Of a DNA stretch of 64,000 nucleotides, positions 24,334 through 37,937 are shown piece by piece (position 1 is the first letter of the stretch; each line of letters opens with the position of its first letter). The translations under genes and the position numbers were made by a program. Below the pieces are notes generated by a model that did no database searches, was not told the origin of the DNA, and saw nothing but the letters and a program-made list of their open reading frames with translations. The DNA comes from Hymenoscyphus infarciens (Eukaryota; Ascomycota; Leotiomycetes; Helotiales; Helotiaceae). The stretch spans positions 186,001 through 250,000 of the forward strand of contig LLCB01000021.1 in assembly GCA_001414345.1 (NCBI GenBank), in the 5' to 3' direction.

Positions 24334-25400
24334 TCCTCTCTTCTTTAAAAAGACTTGTTCTAAGTCTTTAGTTATTAATTAATATAGTATTAGATTAACT
24401 AGAGTATTATTTATATATTTATTATAAAGAATATAACTTATCTACTATTATAGTATCTAGTAGTTAAGGTAGAGTTAGTAGCTAGTAGTATTATTATTTT
24501 AAAGGATAATTATTCTTTATTTATTATTATATACTATATAATAATAGATATAAACGGAAGAGAGGCTAATTATTAGCTATTAGATAGAAAGTAGTATACT
24601 ACTATAGAGTTGTTATATTCTTACTATTATTATATATTATAATAGTAATTATTAAACGATAAATAATAATCGTAAAGTAATAGCTATTATTATAAGTAGT
24701 ATATTAGTAGGCGACTTTTCTCTATTTCTAACTTCTCTTCTTCTTTTCTTTTTATCTAAAATAATATATATATAGTAAGAATATCTTTTAATTAGGTATA
24801 TTCTTATATACTAACTTTTATTCTAGAATATATATATATATTATATATATATATATATATAAGTAAGTCTTTCCCTTCTTTATTAGGCCTGACTTAGAGC
24901 TAATCTAATATAGTAATATACCTTTTCTATATCCTCTTAGTACGCTTCTAGCTATCTACTAAGTCTACTACGTTTAATATCTTTAGATAAAATCTTAGAA
25001 TAGAGATTATATATATACTTTTAAGAAGCTAAAGTTAAAGAAGTATAAGTACTACGTAGAGTAGAATACTATATATATCCTAGTAAGTTTAATTCTAAAT
25101 ATATACTAAATCCGTTTTAACTTAGATAGTTGCTATAGTTTATAAAGAAGGAGTTTAATAAGCTTAAGCTTAAAGAGGAGAAGAGAGAGATTAAGAAGGC
25201 TACTAAGGCCTTAGATAAGATATTAGTCGTTACTAGTATAAAGGTACTAAAGAATAGTTTAGAAGTATAGTTCACTCTTCTAGAGAAGACTTAGGCGCTT
25301 CGCGCTAAGGTTATTATAAGTACCTCTTACTTATTAGAGAGGTTTCAGTTGCTAATACTTAATAGTCCTTACGCCGTGCTATAGAGAGTATAAAGAAGAA
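24334..25400 (+). repeat. Arm X of a second large inverted repeat (partner split by the LINE)
   Basis: About 1.07 kb that pairs inversely with 37398-37937 followed by 31740-32274. The partner is interrupted exactly where the LINE lies, at an (AT)n run. Near 25,140-25,330 the plus strand still shows a Lys/Glu/Leu-rich frame (KEEKREIKKATKALDKI, VTSIKVLKNSLEVQ). It may be the C-terminal tail of a DNA-transposon transposase; that identity is not secure. Confidence 0.65.
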
Positions 25401-25409
25401 GTCTAATTG

Positions 25410-26115
25410 TTTTCTAGTAAGTGTCTACTAATTTGTTATACTAAATCTACTAATTAGACGATTTAGTTATCTTACTACTAGATTCTTTTATCTTTTTCTT
25501 AGTCCTTAGCCTCTATAGTCTAAATCACTCTCTATATCTTATCTATATTAGAAAAGTCTCGGTTATCTCTCTAGCTTCTAAGAGCAACCTCTTTACCTTT
25601 ATTACTCTAGGACTTTTTATTATTCTTTAGTATATAGTATTAAGTTAGAGACCTTTCTATAGATACTTAACTTTATTTCTTAAAAGAGAGCTCTACGCTT
25701 TAAAGTAGAGCTTAGAAAGGACTTAGAGTCGCTTCTAAGTCTAATATATTAAATGTTAAAAAGAGAGAGAAGGTAAAGAAGTTAATTTAAGAGTTTTCTA
25801 GATAACTATTTATATTATTAACTATCTAAATTGTATATAGTAATCTCTATACTAAGAGAGTTATTAGGATTCTTAAGAACACTTAGTATATTCTAATCTC
25901 TTAACGTATAAGATACGATTTTTACTAGCTATCTATATAAATACTAAACTCTAGTATTACTAGCTATCTAGGAGATCTCTAGAATCCTAGCTATTTAAGA
26001 ATATGTTATTATAGTCTAATTCTAAGCTAAATTAAAATTAAAACAAAAAGCAACGACAAGTTTAAAAGAGATATTATAAAAGCTATTACTAGCGAAGAAG
26101 AGTTTTTCCTTTTTA
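25410..26115 (-). repeat. Right arm Y' of the large inverted repeat (partner 23211-23870)
   Basis: Inverse counterpart of 23211-23870, ending directly at R400 copy D. The arms differ mainly by C/T and G/A changes, so they were probably near-identical before RIP. Confidence 0.7.
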
Positions 26116-26496
26116 TATAATAGTACGAAATATATACTACTAGTAAAGAGGTATATAAGAGTACGTTTAAGATAAGATAATATATATAAATACTAGGTAC
26201 TAATATAAAAGAAAAGGAAAAACTATTCTTCTTCTATACTAAGTATAAACATCTATATATAAGAGGTTAGAGACTACTAAGTCTTAATAAGAATAATAAC
26301 CGAGTCCTTCTTAATATAGCTACTAAAATAATAAGAGCTTTAAAGCTAAATATATAAGACCTTAAAGTAAAACATATAATATCTAATCCTTACTCTCTTC
26401 GACCTCTTCTATCTTATAAGTTATAAGAGTATTAGTAGTTATAGAGGTATTAGTAGTTTCACAGATGCTAATAATTTAGAATAGCGTGCTATTATA
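26116..26496 (+). repeat. R400 repeat copy D
   Basis: 381-bp plus-orientation copy, from TATAATAGTACGAAATATAT to ATAGCGTGCTATTATA, 144 bp upstream of the first recognisable gypsy gag sequence. It could be taken for that element's 5' LTR, but no matching copy lies at the gypsy 3' end. Confidence 0.75.
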
Positions 26497-26639
26497 GTAA
26501 CCTACTTTATACTTATAACTTAAAAGTATCTTAAAAACCCTTTAATCTATTAAAAGTAAGATTATAGAGAAAATTAAACCTTTAGATAATAGTACTTTAC
26601 TTATATATAAGTAATAAAGAATATTAGTATATAATTAAC

Positions 26640-29600
26640 TCTATATAAACGCCGACTATTATTAAACGCTTTTAACTTATAAAGCTCTTATTTAAAGAAT
26701 AATAATAAAACTTACCTAGAACTACTTAGAGCTCTATTATAAGTTTAATATAAGTAAGATAATATTTAAAGATTATAAAGAAATAATTAAACTTCTTAAT
26801 ACTTACTATTTAACTAGTTATAAAAAGAAGGATACTTAGAACACCTTTTAGTCTCTTTAGATAAGATAGAAGAGTTATATAAGAGAAAGTTTTTTAGAAT
26901 TTAAAAGTCGCTTTTTAAGTATAGTAATACTTAAAGAGGTATTAGAATAAGATAATTTCTACTATATATAGGAGAAGATTATACCTTAGTTTAGAAACCT
27001 ATCTATTAGAAGTAAGAGATACTAGAATACTAATTTTAATAAAATAGTAAGAGACCTTTTATTTATAGATAAGAAGTAATACTAAAATACTAAGTTATAT
27101 ATAACTAGTCTAATAAGTATAGAAAAACTAATAGTAATAAGCTCTTTATATTAAAAGCTAAATACTAACTAATTCTTATCTAGTTTAGCTATAAAACTCT
27201 TACTACTCTTATATAGACTCTATTCTACTTCTTAAAAGACTTCTTAAACTCCTAAGCTCTCTTCTACTAGTAAAAGATTAAAGACTTTATCTATAGACTA
27301 ATTCTCTACTAGTATAAAGTATTATAATTATAAGATTAAGCCTAACTACTCTAATCTACCTAGTATTAATAAGATAGATAATTAACCTAAAAAAGAATAA
27401 GAAACTAAAGAGTACTCTAACTCTAACCTAAGTTAGAAGGAAAATAAAGAAGCTTAAGTAAAAATACCTTCTTAAACCTATATAAATATAATCTAACTAG
27501 ACTTAACCTTTCTAAGCTTATAAGAGGAAAATAGTTCCTTATAAATACTACTCTTAGTATATAAGAATATAGTATTAAATTATAAGCTTTAGTAGATATA
27601 AGAGTAAATAAGTACTTATTTCTAAATTAACCCCTAGCTCTATACTTATCTAAAGTAATAGGTTTAAAGATTTAGAGATTACTATATATAGTATCTATTT
27701 ATAGATATAATAATAGTACTAAAAGCTAAGTAACTTAGTTTATATAACTATATCTAAATATTAATAAACATTATATTCTTAACTACCTCTTTATTATCTT
27801 AGACTTTAGATAGTAAGACTTAATTATTAGTAATAAGTAGTTAAACTCTTTTAAAGTCCTTCTTAATCTCTTAAAAAGTTAGATTACTTAGCTAGCTAAT
27901 TACTTCTTAACTCTCTACTTTAGTAAAGAGATTTTACTTTTACTTTCTAGCTAGAACTAGAAATCTATTTTAAATTACTAGTTAGATATAAATTAAAGAG
28001 AATATATAATCTATTAATAAGAAAGATATAAAAAAGATAGACTTATAAATATAGCTAAGTTATTACTTCTATCTATAGTAATAATATCTCTTAAAATTTT
28101 AAACTTTAACTCTAGTCTAAAGCCTCTATAAACTACTAGTATAGTCTTAAAAGGCTAGACTTTATACTCTTTTATTAGTAAAATAAGTATAAATACTATA
28201 TATTTTATTATAAATTAACTTAACTTAGAATTCTATATAACTAGTATCTATAAGCTAGATTAGATTATTAATAAAAGATTAACCTCTCTTTAAGATAATA
28301 ATAATATAAGAGCTCTAATATAAGCCTAACTCCTAAAATATTACTCTTCTTATAAAGATATATTCTTAAAAGTAGCTTTTAATAAGCTCTCTTCTTACTA
28401 TAAATATAACTATAAGATTACTTTAAATAAACTACTTTCTAACTCCTTTTTACCTCTATATTAATAATTAACTATAGAGCTTAAAGCTATAAAGGAGTAT
28501 TTTATAAAGAACTTAGATAAAGAGTTTATTATTAATAGTAATAGCTCTTTTACCTCTCTAGTACTCTTTATTAAAAAGGCTAATAGTAATAAGTTATAGT
28601 TCTATATTAATTATAAGAAGCTAAACGCTCTAATTTAAAATAATCTCTATCTAATCTCTTATATTAATAAGCTCCTTTCTAAGATAAGAATAGCTAAAAT
28701 CTTTATTAAATTAGATATAAGATAAGCTTTTTATTATATCTAAATAAACCTTAACTTAGAAGAGATAACTATATTTAAAACTAAGTATAGTATATATAAA
28801 TATAAAGTCTTCTCTTTTAAACTTTATAATAGCTCTACTACTTATTAATATTATATAAATAACGTTTTAATTAACTATTTAAATAACTTCTATATTACTT
28901 ACTTAGATAATATTTTAATTATTTTAAATACTATTAAAAAATATAAAGAATAGGTTAAGAAGGTTCTAAATTAGCTTTAAGAAGTAGGACTTTAAGTAGA
29001 TATTAAGAAAAGTAAATTTAGTATTACTAGAGTTAAATACTTAGGATTTATCTTAACTATAAAAGAACTTAAAGTTAACTTTAAAAAAGTAAAGCTTTTA
29101 TAAAACTAGGTTTAACCTAATACTATAATAGATATAAAGTCTTATCTAAGGCTTATAAGATTCTATAAATAATTTATTAAAAGTTATACTAAAATCACTA
29201 AACTCTTGACTATAATAATATACTTTATAAAGCTATTTTTATAGATATCTAAATATAAAGAAGCCTTTAAAGTATTAAGAACTAAGCTACTTATAATTTA
29301 AATCTTATACTACTTTAACTTTAATTATAATATAAAGTTAGAAATAGACTCTTTAAAAGAAGTAATAGTAGATATATTCTTATAATAATATAATAGCCTT
29401 TAGTATTCTATTAAGTTCTACTTACACGTCTTAGTTAGTTATAAATTAAACTAGGAAATCTATAATAAAGAGCTATCTACTATTATAAAAGCTTTTAAGA
29501 AATAGTATCTTAAACTTATATTATATTAAAAGTATATTAATATCTATTTAAACTATAAATTATTAGAATACTTTATAATAACTAAGCTATTTATAGCTAA

Positions 29601-31300
29601 GTAAGTTTAATAAATAGAGCTTTTATTAGACTTTAACTTTTAAATCTAATTTATATCTAAGAAGAGTAATTAAAAAGTAGATATATTAACCTAATATAAA
29701 TAAGACTTAAAAACCTATAATTAAGCTAAGTTAAATAGCTGCTTATATACTCTTTTAAGACTTAATTATTTAGACCTCTAAATTAATATTAAACATACTT
29801 AGACCTTTTTATAAGAATAGTCTATATCTCTTAATATAATTTAGTTAGACGTTATTCTAGAAATAAGTTTAAATATAATTTAGAAGTTAAAAAAAGATAA
29901 CTTATACTCTTTTTAAAAAGAACGTTATAAACTTCTAGATAGATACTTTATCTTATTAGATAATTTACTCCTTTTTAAAAATTAACTTTATATTTAAAGA
30001 AATACTAAACTCTATATAAAGCTAATCTAAAAAGTCTATAACTAAGTATCTAGTACTTACCTAAGTATAAAAAAGATATACTAGTTACTAGTATAATACT
30101 ACTACTAGGTTAGACTAGGTTTAGACTATAAGAGGTATATAGTAAATTATTAAGCTTATAGATACTCTTATTCTTAATAGACTAAGTAATAAGGTTTTCT
30201 TTACTCTCTTCTAGTATCTAACTATCTTATATAATATTTATATATAAACTTTAAATTATTCTTAAAAGATAAACATAGATTTAATACTATATTAGTATTT
30301 ATTAACTAACTTAGAAAGGATTTAGTATTAATACTTTACTACTTAACTATAAATATTAAAGAACTAGCTAAACTCTTTATTTAATAGATTTACTATTTTA
30401 GCTACTACTTTAAATTAATTATATTTAATTAAAAACCTTAATATATATTATTATTTTAGACTAAATTTTATTAAATAATTAGTATTAAGCTTAAGCTTAG
30501 TACTATCTACTATAAATAGATAGATAAATAGAAATAATAAACTAATATATTAATTAAAGACTAAGGCCTTTTATAATCTACTATTAAGATAACTAAAGTA
30601 AATTAATTCTCTTAATAGATAAAGTATAAATAATACTTTTATACTTATCTATTAGTATAACCTCTTATTAGCTTAAGTTTAAACTTAACTTAAAGACTTT
30701 ATAGAACTAGAATATACTAAAGACTTTTATTTCTTAGAAATAACTTAACTATAATAAGGTAGTAAAAATAGCCTAATATATATACTCTATTTAGAGAATA
30801 GCTAAAAATAATATAGATAAGACTTAGAAAAAGATAGAGAATAGTATAAATTAGTACTAAAGAGCTATTAACTAAGACGTTAGAGATAAAGTCTACTTAT
30901 CTACTAAGAATCTTAAGATAAATTATCTTAGTTAAAAGCTTATTAAATAGTAGATAAGACCTTTTAAAATACTAGAATATATAAGATACTTCTATAAACT
31001 AAAACCTTTTAAAAGTTTAATAATTTATAATATTTTTACTTTTAATATACTTTTAAAAGATCTAAATACCTCTCTACTAAGATAAGAGGCTCTAAAGCCC
31101 TTACTAGATATTATTAAAAGTATATAAGAATAGAAGGTATAAGAAATACTTAGTAGTAGACTTTTTAGAAGATAGCTATAGTATTAAGTAAAATAGGTTA
31201 GATATAATTTAGATTCTACTTAGTATCTTATAAATAATTTTTAGAGTTTACTATATTATCTAAGAGACTTTTATACTAAATATCTAGAAGAGCTAAGACT
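26640..31300 (+). mobile_element. Ty3/gypsy chromovirus relic (gag, RT, RNase H, integrase, chromodomain), RIP-degraded
   Basis: A plus-strand pol remnant read through many stops. Reverse transcriptase at ~28,440-28,960: SLVLFIKKAN, FYINYKKLNAL, AKIFIKLDIR-stop-AF, and the catalytic box as YLDNILI (normally YLDDILI; GAT to AAT is TpG to TpA). RNase H ~29,280-29,560 (YNKELSTIIKAFKK). Integrase ~30,100-30,800 (VFINQLRKDLV, KLKLSTIYYK). A C-terminal chromodomain is suggested at ~31,060-31,300 (VSLLR-like NILLKDLNTSLLR, then EILSSRLFRR, NFxSLLYYLRDF). Gag-like sequence precedes from ~26,640. Domain order RT-RH-IN-CHD identifies a chromovirus. LTRs were not identified; ends are approximate. No functional protein is possible. 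Confidence 0.85.
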
Positions 31301-31739
31301 ACTTTAATATCTCTCTAAATAGATTAATATATAAGAATTAGATAAGAATTAAATAAAAGAGTTAATTTTTAAAACTTTATTAATACTTTCTAATTCTAGT
31401 TACTCTTAATAAAAGACTTATAATAAAAACCTAAAGATAAAATACTAACTAGTAAGAATGTTTAAAGTTAATAAAGTAAAGAACTAAGACTAAGTTACTA
31501 CTAAAATAGAGCCTATATTATCTCTCTTTCCTTCGACTTATTATTCTTCTTCTTACTCTTCTAAGTATAAAGAGCCTAAATCGGCTCTTTCTCTACCTTC
31601 TTCTTATAAAGACGCTTTTTACTTTAGTAACCTCTTATAATAGACTTAGTAATAGACGCTTATAAACTCTTTAGATAGGCTTTAAAGAGGACCTAAACCT
31701 AGGTTTAGATAGAAGTCCTACTCTTTATCGCTTTATATA

Positions 31740-32274
31740 AAGACTATTAAATATTAGTAACTAAAACCTCTCTAATAAGTAAGAGGTACTTATAATAATC
31801 TTAGTATAAAGCGCCTAAGTCTTCTCTAGAAGAGTAACCTATATCTTTAAACTATTCTTTAGTACTTTTATACTAGTAATAACTAATACCTTATCTAAGG
31901 CTTTAGTAGCCTCTTTAATCTTCTTCTTCTCCTTCTTAAGCTTAAGCTTATTAAACTCCTTTCTTATAAACTATAATAACTACCTAAGTTAGAATAGATT
32001 TAGTATATATTCGAGATTAAACTTACTAGGATATATATAGTATTCTACTCTATATAGTACTTATACTTCTTTAACTTAGGCTTCTTAAAAGCGTATATAT
32101 AATCTCTATTCTAAGATTTTACCTAAAGACACTAAATATAGTAGACTTAGTAGATAGCTAGAAGCGTACTAGAAGGATATAGAAGAGACATCTTACTATA
32201 TTAGATTAGTTTTAATTTAGGTTTAATTAAAAAAGGAAAAACTTACTTTTATATATATATATATATAATATATA
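31740..32274 (-). repeat. Arm X' (part 1) of the inverted repeat, left of the LINE
   Basis: Reverse complement of about 24,860-25,400 (for example CTCTAATAAGTAAGAGGTAC here, GTACCTCTTACTTATTAGAG there). It ends in an (AT)n run at 32,250-32,274, where the LINE begins. Confidence 0.65.
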
Positions 32275-35200
32275 AGAAATAAGAAACTTTTTCAGAATTA
32301 ACAAAGTAACTCTAAAAGCCTTGAAATACGTTTAGACGACTATTAAATAGTCTAGAAAGAGACTAAAGTATCTTATAATTATACTAAATAATTATAGTAG
32401 TAGTAGTAGTAGAGAAAAGAGAGGCTTATAAAGAGCTTCTATTCTCTTCTCTAGAGTACTAGTAACTAATAAAGATAGTATAATAAACTAAGAAGAGTAG
32501 AGTATAAGAGAATAGAAGAGAGTATTAGACTATATAAATATAATAAAGAAAGGCCTAATCTAAATAATACTTAACTTAGTAATAGAGAAGAGAGGTATTA
32601 AAGTAATTATTAAAGTAGTAAGAAAAGTACTTAAGTATAAGAGAACTAAGAAAGGAGAAGATAATATAATTATATATAGAATCTTATAAGAGAAGCTTAC
32701 TATTATAGTTAAGAGGATAAGAGAAATAAAGGAGCGTAGTCTAATATAAGTAGAGAGAGCTAGAACTAGGAGACTATAAAGAGGGGTAGTAACTATACTA
32801 TAGAAGGAATATATAGTACTAGCTAAATATACTAGAGAGATTATAGTCTAAGTAATAAAGATAGATAAAGAGAAGAATAATAGTAACTTAAAAGCTCTAG
32901 AGTAAAGATATTATTATATAGTTTAAGGAAAAGAAGTAGATAAGATATATATAAAATAATAGCTAAGTAAAGAAGGTATTTAGATAAGAAATAATAGTAG
33001 TAGTAAGAATACTTATAGTACTTATAAAAAGAGCCTTAGTAAGTATACTTAAGAATAGAAAGAGGAGTATACTATAAAGTATCTCTTAAGCTTTTAATAT
33101 AAGAATATTAAAGATTATATAATAAGGAAATAGATATAAAGAGTGTTAAGAATAAAAGAGACTAGTCTAAAAGAACTATATCTTTAAAGTAGTAATAATA
33201 AAAGAAGTAAAGAAGCTATATATAAGAGAGATACTATAAAAGGTATAATACTTCTTATATAAAAGATACGTCTTAGAGGTAGTAGTATAGAGGTACTATA
33301 AGTACTAAAAGTAGAGGTATATAGTATACTTCTATAAATAAGATAAGATATATACCTAGTATATATATAAGAGATATAAAAGAGATAAGAAAGAGTACTC
33401 TAGTAAGAAAGACTTAAAAGAATACCTAGTAAAGTATAAGAATTATAAAAGAGAATACCTAGTATTTATAAAGAAGTACTATATAGAGGAGTAAAATTAT
33501 AAGTAAGTAAGAGAACGATATCTTAATAAAATAACTACGTTTATAACCTATAAAGACTCTTAAAAGAGAGTAAGGTAGAGATACTTTACTTGTTTACCTT
33601 TAGCTAGAAAGAGAGCTTATAAAGCTTAAAAAAGAGGTAGAGATAGAGATCTATACTAAAAAGGCTAATAAATATAAATAAAGTAGAATATATAAATAGT
33701 AGTAACTTAACCTAGTTCTTAGAAAGGCTAAGAAGCTCTCTTAATATAATAAAGGATTTAACTAGAGAAGAAATAGAAGTAACTTAAACTTTACTTATAA
33801 GACTATTATAAGTATAATAGTACTATACTAGAATATAAAGAAGATATTAAAAGCTCTTAATATAGCTCTAAATTATAAAGAGGAATATAATATATTAGTA
33901 ATCTAAGAACTAGTATAGAATAGTATAAGAGACTCTTCTAGCTACTTCTTAAGCTTAAAATATAATATAATCTAGTTAGATAGAGTAGTAATACTCTTTA
34001 TATATAAAAGACATCTAAAAGTAAGCTAGATATATACTATAAGTAAGAACTAGGTAAGTATAATAATAAGAGAAAGAGTAGATAAGATAATAGTCTACTT
34101 AGTTTATAACTTATAAATAGAGTAAATACTAATTAAGAATATACTCTAATAAGTAAGACTAAGAAGAGTACTTATAATAAGTAATCTAAATACTTACTAC
34201 CTTCTATAAGATATATATAAGAGATATAATAAGAACGTAGACCTTATTCTTAAACTTACTATACTATAAGTACTAGAGAGAGATATACTTTATAATAAAG
34301 CTATATAGAGAAGAGAGGGCTCTTATAACTCTATAATTAACCTTACCTTCTCTACTAAGAATATAATAGCTTAGTAAAGGTCTCTAGACCTACTAAGATT
34401 AGACTATATAGCTTAACTTCTTATAATAAAAGTAGAAGAAGAGAGAAAAGTACTATAAGTGCCTAGATTTAGCTAGAGACTAATAAACGAGATCCTAGTT
34501 AAAGTAGAAGCCTCTTACTTAGAAACACTTATAAGCTAAAATATATAAGAACTTAAGAGAGTAGTATAAAGACTTATAAAAGACTTTTAAAGAATAGTAA
34601 AAGCTTTAATACTACTTTAAAAGCTAGATAGAGAGAGAGTATAGCCTTAGTAGAATATAGAGATTAAAGAAGTGTTAAAGAAAGTAAGGAAATATAAAAA
34701 GACTTAGAAGGAGTATTAAAAAAGAAGCTTAAAGTAGTAGCTTAATAACGCTCTTTAAGAACTCTAAAGAATAAGTAGAAAGATAAAGATAAAGAGCTAA
34801 AGAAGAGTACTAGTAGAGGTAGTAAAAGATAAAAGGAAACTCTAAATACTTAGGAAGTAGATATACTTTAAAAGATATATAAGACTAGAAGTACTAATAC
34901 TACTAATACTTATATTACTTAATAGAATAAAAGATAAGACCTACTAAGAAAAGGCTTATATTCTTATAAAAAAGTTCTTTCTAAAGTTAATAGTTAACTA
35001 CTTAAGCGTTCTTAATAAAGACTAGAATACTAAGAGCTTCTCTAAGAGATACTTAGTAAGTTAATATATAACTAAGAAGTATATTAAGATAGCTATAAGA
35101 TTAGTATTATAAAAAGTACTAGGATTTAATATACTAGTAAATAGCTTCTTAAAAGCTTATAATAAACCGCTTTATAAAGTACTCGCTATAATAGTAGAAG

Positions 35201-37397
35201 CGAGCTTCTACTTATATTACTTCTTATCTTACTTCTACTATATAAAGGTAATAGTACTAAAAAAACTAGGTAAAATAACTAAGGAATAGAGTAAGATAGA
35301 AGTCTACTAGCTAATAATACTACTCTTAACTATAGATAAGATCTTTAAAAAAGTAATAGTATAAAGGCTTTTATAGCTTATAGAGGAAATAGTATTACTA
35401 CTAAGGCTATAAATAAGTAACTAGAAGTACTAAAATATAAAGCTAGTAATTAGAATAGTAATAGAGAGTATATATATAATATAGGAAAATAAGAGCTATA
35501 TATTCTTAGCCTAACTAGACATAGTAGAAGCTTTTAACTAAGTAGACTATATATAGCTACTTTATATATTAAAAGAGAAGGAGGTTTAATAATAAGTAGT
35601 AATATAGATAGAGAGCTTCTTCTTTAGACAAAGAGCTATACTATTCTTTAATAAATAATTAGTAGATAAAAGAGATCTTAAATAGAGTATCTTATAAGAA
35701 TTAGTATTATTACTAATACTATTTATCCTCTTTACTTTAATACTATATAAAGACCTAGTAAGAATTAATAAGCTTATTATAATAGACTTTATAGATAATA
35801 TAAATCTACTTATAATATTAAAAAGTATAGTAATAAACTATAGAATACTTAAGATAGCTTAGAAAGTAAATAATAAGTAAATAAATAAGTAAGAGATAGC
35901 TTTTAGCTTAGAAAAGATAGTACTTATATACTTTATAAGAATAAGAGTACTATAGAAGGAGATAGTCTAGTTTAAGAAGATAAGGCTTATATTAGTTAAG
36001 TATATAAGGTTCTTAGAAGTAGAGCTTAATAAGAAACTAAACTAGAAAGTATACTAAGAAAGAGTCTAGAAGAAGCTTATAACATAGACCTTTATACTTA
36101 TAAAGCTTACTAGAAAGACGTAGAGAGTAGACTACTACTAAGTAAGATAGATATATATAATAGTAATAAGGAGTATAATAGTATATAAAGCGTTAGTATA
36201 GTACTATACTATACTAAAAGAAGAGAATATAAAAGAAATAGTAAAGAGCTTCTCTATATAATAATTAAGATACTTATAAGTAGTAATAAGAGTATATAAA
36301 GCTACTCTAGTTTAAAGCTTAAAAGTTAAAGTAGACTATATACTAATTAACTTATATCTTAACTTATAAGTAGCTACTTTTAAGAGGAAGTTCTAAAGGT
36401 CTAAGCTAGAGGAACTAATCTAGAATACTTATAGATATATAGTAATATAGTTAAAAAGAAGAAGAAGAGATAGACTAATAAAGGTAGAGAAAGTAATACT
36501 ATACTTATAGATAGTAAGGTAGAAGTAGGAAGAGGAGTAGAAAGTAAGAGAAGCGAGATTTAAGTATAATACTATGCTTATAGAATAGAAGAACTACCTA
36601 GAGACTTAAAAGAGAAGGACTTAAGAGAAGAACTTAATATAATATATAGAAGTGTTAGATAAAGTAGACTTAGATAAATAAGAGCTATAAAAGGTCTATA
36701 AGAGGCTTACTAAGGTAAAGAGCTTACTACTTATCTAAGTATAAATAAGAGTAATAAGACTAAACACCTTCCTCTTTATAAGAAGAGTATTAAACTAGGT
36801 TATACTATAGTATATTTATATAGATAGTAGAGAGATAGTAAGATACTTAGTCCTATTTTATTAAAACATTTTATAAGAAAGAGATATACTTATAAGAGCT
36901 TTAGAGAAGAGGATTAGAGATCTATAAAAGCTAAGAAGAGTACTAGTAGATAAGAAACTAGTACTAAGAGTAACTACTTAGCTACTTAGACTAGAGAGAC
37001 TCTAAGCTAATACTAGAATTACTTAAGAAGAGAGAGGAGAGTAAGAAAGAGATAAAAGAAAGGAAGGAATAAGAGGAGAAAGCCGAGGTACGCTAAAAGG
37101 TAAGACCTTAGCTCTAATAATTCTAGAGATAAATATACCTCTTATACTACTAATATATACCTTAGTAGGTTAAATATACTAACCTATTATACTCTTCTAC
37201 TATAGTACTAAGTTAAAGGAATAAGCTTTAAATAGATAGTAGTAAGAACTAAAGAAAAGGAGAATTATACTTATAAAGAAGCTTAAGAGATAAAGAAGAA
37301 TAAGCTAAAAGGCTATATAAACTAGAATAGAAGATATACTACTTACTCTTAGAGCTTAGCCTATAGCCTATATAGCGTAAGAATAATAATAATAATA
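32275..37397 (+). mobile_element. Tad1-like non-LTR retrotransposon (LINE) relic, nested insertion, RIP-degraded
   Basis: About 5.1 kb inserted inside arm X'. Plus-strand remnants of an APE-type endonuclease at ~33,790-34,540 (YNILVIQELV, VILFIYKRHL) are followed by reverse transcriptase at ~35,100-36,250 (LTIDKIFKKVIVQRL, IFLA-stop-LDIVEAFN-stop-VDYI, ELVLLLILFILF, IDFIDNINLLI, KYIRFLEVELNKKLN). I recognise the Tad/I-clade RT pattern (DVSGAFDNV, GxPQGSPLSPILF, GYIDDVNILV, RYLGVxLD). The 3' end is an (AAT)n tail at ~37,382-37,395, as in many LINEs. TATAATATATA occurs at both junctions (about 32,262 and 37,398), a plausible target-site duplication in an AT microsatellite. Confidence 0.85.
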
Positions 37398-37937
37398 ATA
37401 TATAATATATATATATATTCTAAGAGATAAGTTAGTATATAAGAATATATCTAATTAGAAGGTATTCTTATTATTTATATTATTTAGATAAAAAGAAAAG
37501 AAGAAGAGAAGTTAGAATTAGAGAAAAGTCGTCTACTAATATACTGCTTATAATAATAGCTATTACTTTATAATTATTATTTATTACTTAATAATTACTA
37601 TTATAATATATAATAATAGTAAGAATATAATAACTCTATAGTAGTATACTACTCTTTATTCAATAGCTAATAATTAGCCTCTCTTCTATTTATATCTATT
37701 ATTATATAGTATATAAAAGTAATTATAGTAAATAAATAGTAATTAGCTCTTAAATAATAATACTACTAGCTACTAACCCTACTCTAACTACTAGATACTA
37801 TAATAGTAGATAAGTTATATTCTTTATAATAAATAGTTAAATAATACTCTAGTTAACCTAATACTATATTAATTAATAACTAAAGACTTAAGACGAGTCT
37901 TTTTAAAAGAGAGAGAATATAATAGTATAAATTGTTA
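37398..37937 (-). repeat. Arm X' (part 2) of the inverted repeat, right of the LINE
   Basis: Reverse complement of about 24,334-24,860, restarting exactly where the LINE ends and running to R400 copy E. Matching landmark: AAAAGAAAAGAAGAAGAGAA here and TTCTCTTCTTCTTTTCTTTT there. Confidence 0.65.

Noticed and set aside
26116..26496. R400 copy D as the 5' LTR of the gypsy element
   Set aside because: No direct-orientation copy follows the gypsy chromodomain, and the same repeat occurs elsewhere without gypsy sequence, so the link is not supported.
32400..37380. Repeats such as AGTAGTAGTAG and AGAGAAGAG runs considered as a CRISPR-like or satellite array
   Set aside because: Explained by RIP-degraded LINE coding sequence with recognisable endonuclease and reverse transcriptase; spacing is not array-like and the genome is eukaryotic.
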